Source: Sphingobacterium thalpophilum (GTDB lineage: Bacteria; Bacteroidota; Bacteroidia; Flavobacteriales; Flavobacteriaceae). Taken from it: a DNA stretch of 9,283 bases. Under the pieces are notes generated by a model, which saw nothing but the letters and a program-made list of their open reading frames with translations, was not told the DNA's origin and searched no databases. Positions within the stretch are counted from its first letter, which is position 1. Every line of letters begins with the position of its first letter. Location of the stretch: positions 1 to 9,283 of the forward strand of contig CALPOS020000073.1 in the NCBI GenBank assembly GCA_943325255.2. The letters are read 5' to 3'. Below, piece after piece: positions 7,284 through 9,283 of this stretch. The position numbers were made by a program, and so were the translations under genes.

Positions 7284-7376
7284 TTTAATCGTTGAATTGT
7301 TTAATCGATGAACCGTTTAATCGCTTAACTGTTGATTCGCCTCTCGATTTAACGATTAAGCAAATCAACGATTACT
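7284..7376. repeat. Long imperfect inverted repeat filling the nuclease-thyA spacer
   Basis: Two 32-base arms, at 7284-7315 and 7345-7376, match at about 25 of 32 positions when one is reverse-complemented, around a 29-base loop that contains another TTTAATCG copy. The word TTTAATCG and near variants are iterated throughout. The arms contain two of the three copies of a 19-base word also found upstream of etfA at 9113-9131. The spacer is 100 bases long, so the repeat occupies nearly all of it. In the minus-strand transcript it would form a long A-U-rich hairpin ending 4 bases before the thyA start codon. No T-tract follows, so a classical terminator is unlikely. Its function is unknown. Confidence 0.7.
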
Positions 7377-7379
7377 TAG

Positions 7380-8006
7380 CTATGGTTCTCGCTTCGAAAT
7401 CTCATCGCGAATCTTCGCAGCTTTTTCGTAATCTTCATCCCGAACTGCACCTTCTAAGAGTTCATGTAATTCTGAGAGACTGTGTTTTGTATAAGTTTCA
7501 CCCGACTGATTGCTTTCTTCCATACCAAAAGTTTCGGGTGGAGAAAGCACACCATCTAAATCGGCATCTTCTTTAGTGGCTTCTAAAGCATTCCCTTTTA
7601 GGTAAATCCCTGCTTTGTCTAATATATTTTTATAAGTAAATATTGGTGCAGAAAAACGCAAAGCCAAAGCAATGGCGTCAGAAGTTCTCGCATCAATGAT
7701 TTCTTCAATTTTGTCTCTTTCGCAAATGATGCTGGAGAAAAAAACACCATCCACCAATTTGTGAATAATCACTTGCTTGATAACAATATCAAATCGCTCC
7801 GCAAAATTTTTGAAAAGATCATGGGTTAAAGGACGTGGTGGTTTGATTTCTTTTTCTAAAGCAATGGCAATCGACTGCGCTTCGAAAGCACCAATAACTA
7901 TGGGCAATTTGCGCTCACCATCTACTTCATTGAGAATTAAAGCATACGCGCCGTTTTGAGTTTGACTGTATGAAATTCCTTTTATTGTTAATTTTACTAA
8001 GCTCAT
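7380..8006 (-). CDS. Bifunctional nuclease family protein (DUF151 domain plus UVR motif)
   Basis: A 208-residue cytoplasmic protein. Residues about 1-135 form the DUF151 (BFN) domain, with the conserved blocks GAYALILNEVDGERKLPIVIGAFEAQSIA, RPLTHDL (58-64) and DARTSDAIALALR (105-117). A loosely conserved acidic linker (about 140-175) leads to a UVR motif (about 176-206: LSELHELLEGAVRDEDYEKAAKIRDEI), the short helical pair known from UvrB, UvrC and ClpC that mediates protein contacts. The family name rests on a plant protein with reported DNase/RNase activity. Activity in bacteria is largely unproven, and a role in DNA repair or stress is inference. The gene has its own promoter very close to the start codon and is followed by thyA after a 100-base repeat-filled spacer. 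It is insulated from etfA by a terminator upstream. Confidence 0.9.
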   Translation of the reverse strand: MSLVKLTIKGISYSQTQNGAYALILNEVDGERKLPIVIGAFEAQSIAIALEKEIKPPRPLTHDLFKNFAERFDIVIKQVIIHKLVDGVFFSSIICERDKIEEIIDARTSDAIALALRFSAPIFTYKNILDKAGIYLKGNALEATKEDADLDGVLSPPETFGMEESNQSGETYTKHSLSELHELLEGAVRDEDYEKAAKIRDEISKREP

Positions 8007-8011
8007 AATTG

Positions 8012-8043
8012 CAAAAGTACAACGAATTGTTACAAAACACCAA
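8012..8043 (-). promoter_or_regulatory. Promoter for the bifunctional nuclease gene, possibly giving a leaderless transcript
   Basis: On the minus strand, TTG (8041-8043), a 21-base spacer and TACTTTTG (8012-8019) match the Bacteroidota pattern. Only 5 bases (CAATT) separate the -7 element from the ATG at 8006, so the transcript should start at or within a few bases of the start codon. It lies between the etfA terminator and the nuclease gene, supporting an independent unit. Confidence 0.65.
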
Positions 8044-8063
8044 GATATTTTTCAATTCAATTC

Positions 8064-8105
8064 AAAAAAAGGCTATCCAAACAATCTCTATTTAGATAGC
8101 CTTTT
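8064..8105 (-). terminator. Intrinsic terminator downstream of etfA
   Basis: GGCTATC (8071-8077) pairs with GATAGCC (8095-8101), extended by an AAA/TTT pairing inside and by A-tract/T-tract pairing outside (8064-8070 with 8102-8105). On the minus strand the stem is followed by seven T residues. It begins 24 bases after the etfA stop codon and ends the etfB-etfA transcript. Confidence 0.88.
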
Positions 8106-8129
8106 CTAGGCACAATTTATGAATAAATA

Positions 8130-9095
8130 TTAGTTTTGAGCTTTAAAGGCTTTAAATTTTTCAATCAATTTTGGAACAATTTCGAAAGCATCGCCAACCA
8201 CACCATAGTCAGCAACCTTAAAGAAAGGCGCTTCAGCGTCGGTATTGATCACCACTTTCACCTTAGAAGAGTTGATCCCAGCGATATGTTGAATCGCGCC
8301 TGAAATTCCGACGGCAATATACAAATTCGTTGCTACAGGTTTTCCTGTTTGGCCCACATGTTCGCCGTGCGGCCTCCAACCCAAATCAGATACTGGTTTT
8401 GAACAAGCAGTTGCAGCTCCTAATGTAGCGGCTAATTCTTCAATCATGCCCCAGTTCTCAGGACCTTTCATGCCACGACCGGCAGAAACAACAATATCCG
8501 CATCAGCAATCGTCACTTTTCCAGATGATTTTTCTACCGATTGTACTTTCACGCCAAAATCAGCATCACTGATCGATGGCGAGAAATCTTCTGTAGCCAT
8601 CGACGAAGCATTTTCGAAAATTCCGTAAGAGTTTTTAGCCAAACTCAACACTTTAACGTCCGTGCTGATTTCAGTAATATTGAATGCTTTGTTTGAAAAC
8701 GCATTTCTTTTGACTTGAAATGGACTAGTGCTTATCGGCAATCCAACCACATTCGAAGCAAAACCGGCTTCTAACGCTACTGCTACAAGCGGCGCCAAAT
8801 ACAAGCTATCCGTCGTAGAGGACAATAAAACTAATTTTACATTTTCCTTTTGAGCCGCTTGTTTGATCGCATCCGCATACGCTTTTGCGGTAAATCCACT
8901 CAGTTTGTCGTTGTTTATTTTTAATACTTTATCAACGCCGTATTTTGATAATTCTGAAACATCACCAGCATTTACAGTAACAGCAGTGACTGTTGTTCCC
9001 AAATCAGTGGCAACTTTTTTTGCGTACGACGCTAGTTCGAAAGCCACTTTCTTAAATTTTCCTTCTGCAGATTCTGCGTATATAAGTATAGACAT
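8130..9095 (-). CDS. etfA: Electron transfer flavoprotein subunit alpha
   Basis: The FAD-carrying subunit of the ETF heterodimer, which accepts electrons from acyl-CoA dehydrogenases and passes them to ETF:quinone oxidoreductase. It is cytoplasmic. The protein has 321 residues, the normal length. The N-terminal domain (1 to about 195) begins MSILIYAESAEGKFKK and has the adenine-nucleotide alpha-hydrolase-like fold typical of ETF. The C-terminal FAD-binding domain is clear: VSAGRGMKGPENW (203-215), the GQTGK motif (248-252), LYIAVGISGAIQHIAGI (258-274, the family signature), VVINTD (281-286), then APFFKVADYGVVGD. The signature is complete and no key residue appears missing. It lies downstream of etfB on the same strand across a 118-base spacer holding a GC-rich palindrome and an A+T-rich repeat word. 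No promoter was recognised in that spacer, so co-transcription with etfB is likely. Confidence 0.97.
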   Translation of the reverse strand: MSILIYAESAEGKFKKVAFELASYAKKVATDLGTTVTAVTVNAGDVSELSKYGVDKVLKINNDKLSGFTAKAYADAIKQAAQKENVKLVLLSSTTDSLYLAPLVAVALEAGFASNVVGLPISTSPFQVKRNAFSNKAFNITEISTDVKVLSLAKNSYGIFENASSMATEDFSPSISDADFGVKVQSVEKSSGKVTIADADIVVSAGRGMKGPENWGMIEELAATLGAATACSKPVSDLGWRPHGEHVGQTGKPVATNLYIAVGISGAIQHIAGINSSKVKVVINTDAEAPFFKVADYGVVGDAFEIVPKLIEKFKAFKAQN

Positions 9096-9112
9096 CTTTG
9101 TAATGTTTATTT

Positions 9113-9131
9113 GTTGATTTGTTTAATCGTT
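9113..9131 (+). repeat. Dispersed 19-base A+T-rich word (copy upstream of etfA)
   Basis: GTTGATTTGTTTAATCGTT lies 18 bases upstream of the etfA start codon. The same word with one mismatch occurs on the opposite strand at 7351-7369, and with two mismatches on the plus strand at 7291-7309, both inside the nuclease-thyA spacer. It codes for nothing. Three near-identical copies confined to spacers suggest a dispersed repeat and not chance. Confidence 0.55.
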
Positions 9132-9140
9132 CATTTGTAT

Positions 9141-9210
9141 GGGCGTGCCCCTGCGGGTCGGGCTTTTCGCAGTACGCGGTACTTGCTGCAATCCCTCACG
9201 CGAACCCGCA
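9141..9210 (-). repeat. GC-rich palindromic repeat in the etfB-etfA spacer
   Basis: Much more G+C-rich than its surroundings. TGCGGGTCG (9152-9160) pairs with CGAACCCGCA (9201-9210) with one bulged A. An inner hairpin has GCAGTAC (9169-9175) pairing with GTACTTGC across a GCG loop, with one bulged T. On the minus strand it starts 4 bases after the etfB stop codon, so it lies within the presumed etfB-etfA message. From memory, elements with GGGCGTGCCCC, GCGGGTCGGGCTTT and ATCCCTCACGCGAACCCGC are common between genes in Flavobacterium. It is likely a nonautonomous palindromic repeat, and may stabilise the upstream message or adjust the etfB:etfA ratio. Confidence 0.65.
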
Positions 9211-9213
9211 AAA

Positions 9214-9283
9214 CTAGATGACTTTCGCTTCGTTGTGCAAAGCACTAATCAATCCGTCTAAGTCGTCGGCTGAAAATAATTTC
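9214..9283 (-). CDS. etfB: Electron transfer flavoprotein subunit beta, C-terminal end (5' truncated by window)
   Basis: Only the last 22 codons and the TAG stop (9214-9216) are inside the window. Read on the minus strand they give KLFSADDLDGLISALHNEAKVI, which by memory resembles the C-terminus of Flavobacterium EtfB (a LxxLISxLHNEAKVI-type ending). The call rests mostly on position: directly upstream of etfA on the same strand, the usual etfB-etfA order. EtfB binds AMP and pairs with EtfA to form the ETF dimer. The fragment is too short to show any functional motif. Confidence 0.75.
   Translation of the reverse strand, partial: KLFSADDLDGLISALHNEAKVI

Noticed and set aside
7284..7376. CRISPR array or intrinsic terminator reading of the TTTAATCG-rich spacer
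   Set aside because: Repeats are short, irregular and lack uniform unique spacers, so not CRISPR. The hairpin has no following T-tract on either strand, so not a standard terminator.
7292..7576. A 94-codon plus-strand open frame
   Set aside because: It starts in the inverted-repeat spacer and runs antisense through the conserved 3' end of the nuclease gene; no recognisable protein features.
8863..9117. An 84-codon plus-strand open frame
   Set aside because: Antisense to the 5' part of etfA; serine/alanine-rich translation typical of a shadow frame.
9141..9210. Riboswitch or attenuator ahead of etfA
   Set aside because: No known riboswitch core is recognisable, and the element resembles a repeat I recall elsewhere in Flavobacterium genomes; a palindromic repeat is the simpler reading.

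Overview
The window looks like chromosomal core sequence from a member of the Flavobacteriaceae, most probably Flavobacterium or a close relative. The evidence is A+T-rich DNA, the absence of clear Shine-Dalgarno sites, promoters of the Bacteroidota type (TTG, about 19-21 bases, TAnnTTTG), a DUF5916 outer-membrane barrel gene, and palindromic intergenic repeats of a kind I recall from Flavobacterium genomes. The genus call is inference; no 16S rRNA or other marker is present.

Layout, left to right. (1) The 3' part of an acetyl-CoA hydrolase/CoA-transferase gene (+) converges on gpmI (-, cofactor-independent phosphoglycerate mutase), with a shared bidirectional terminator between them. (2) Upstream of gpmI is a spacer carrying a long imperfect palindromic repeat. 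Beyond it is a large minus-strand gene for a secreted protein with a CBM9-like domain and a DUF5916 beta-barrel. (3) A 257-base divergent promoter region separates that gene from a plus-strand murein L,D-transpeptidase gene of the YkuD_2 type. (4) A GNAT acetyltransferase gene (-) meets the transpeptidase gene stop codon to stop codon with no spacing. (5) A tRNA-Gly(TCC) gene (+) has its own promoter and shares a bidirectional terminator with thyA (-). (6) thyA lies downstream of a DUF151/UVR bifunctional nuclease gene (-), across a 100-base spacer that is almost entirely an inverted repeat. (7) etfA (-) is followed by a strong terminator and preceded by the 3' end of etfB (-). A GC-rich palindrome sits between the two etf genes.

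Function. The set is housekeeping metabolism (glycolysis, dTMP synthesis, electron transfer from acyl-CoA dehydrogenases, CoA transfer), envelope proteins (L,D-transpeptidase, DUF5916 barrel) and one tRNA. Three transcription units on the minus strand can be separated by visible signals: etfB-etfA, ending at the terminator at 8064-8105; nuclease-thyA, starting at the promoter at 8012-8043 and ending at 6394-6427; and the DUF5916 gene, with its own promoter and possibly read through into gpmI.

I did not find a previously undescribed multi-gene system. The parts least explained by ordinary annotation are the repeats in the spacers: two GC-richer palindromes and an A+T-rich 19-base word repeated in three places, twice as arms of an inverted repeat in front of thyA. 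No gene-free stretch exceeds 300 bases.
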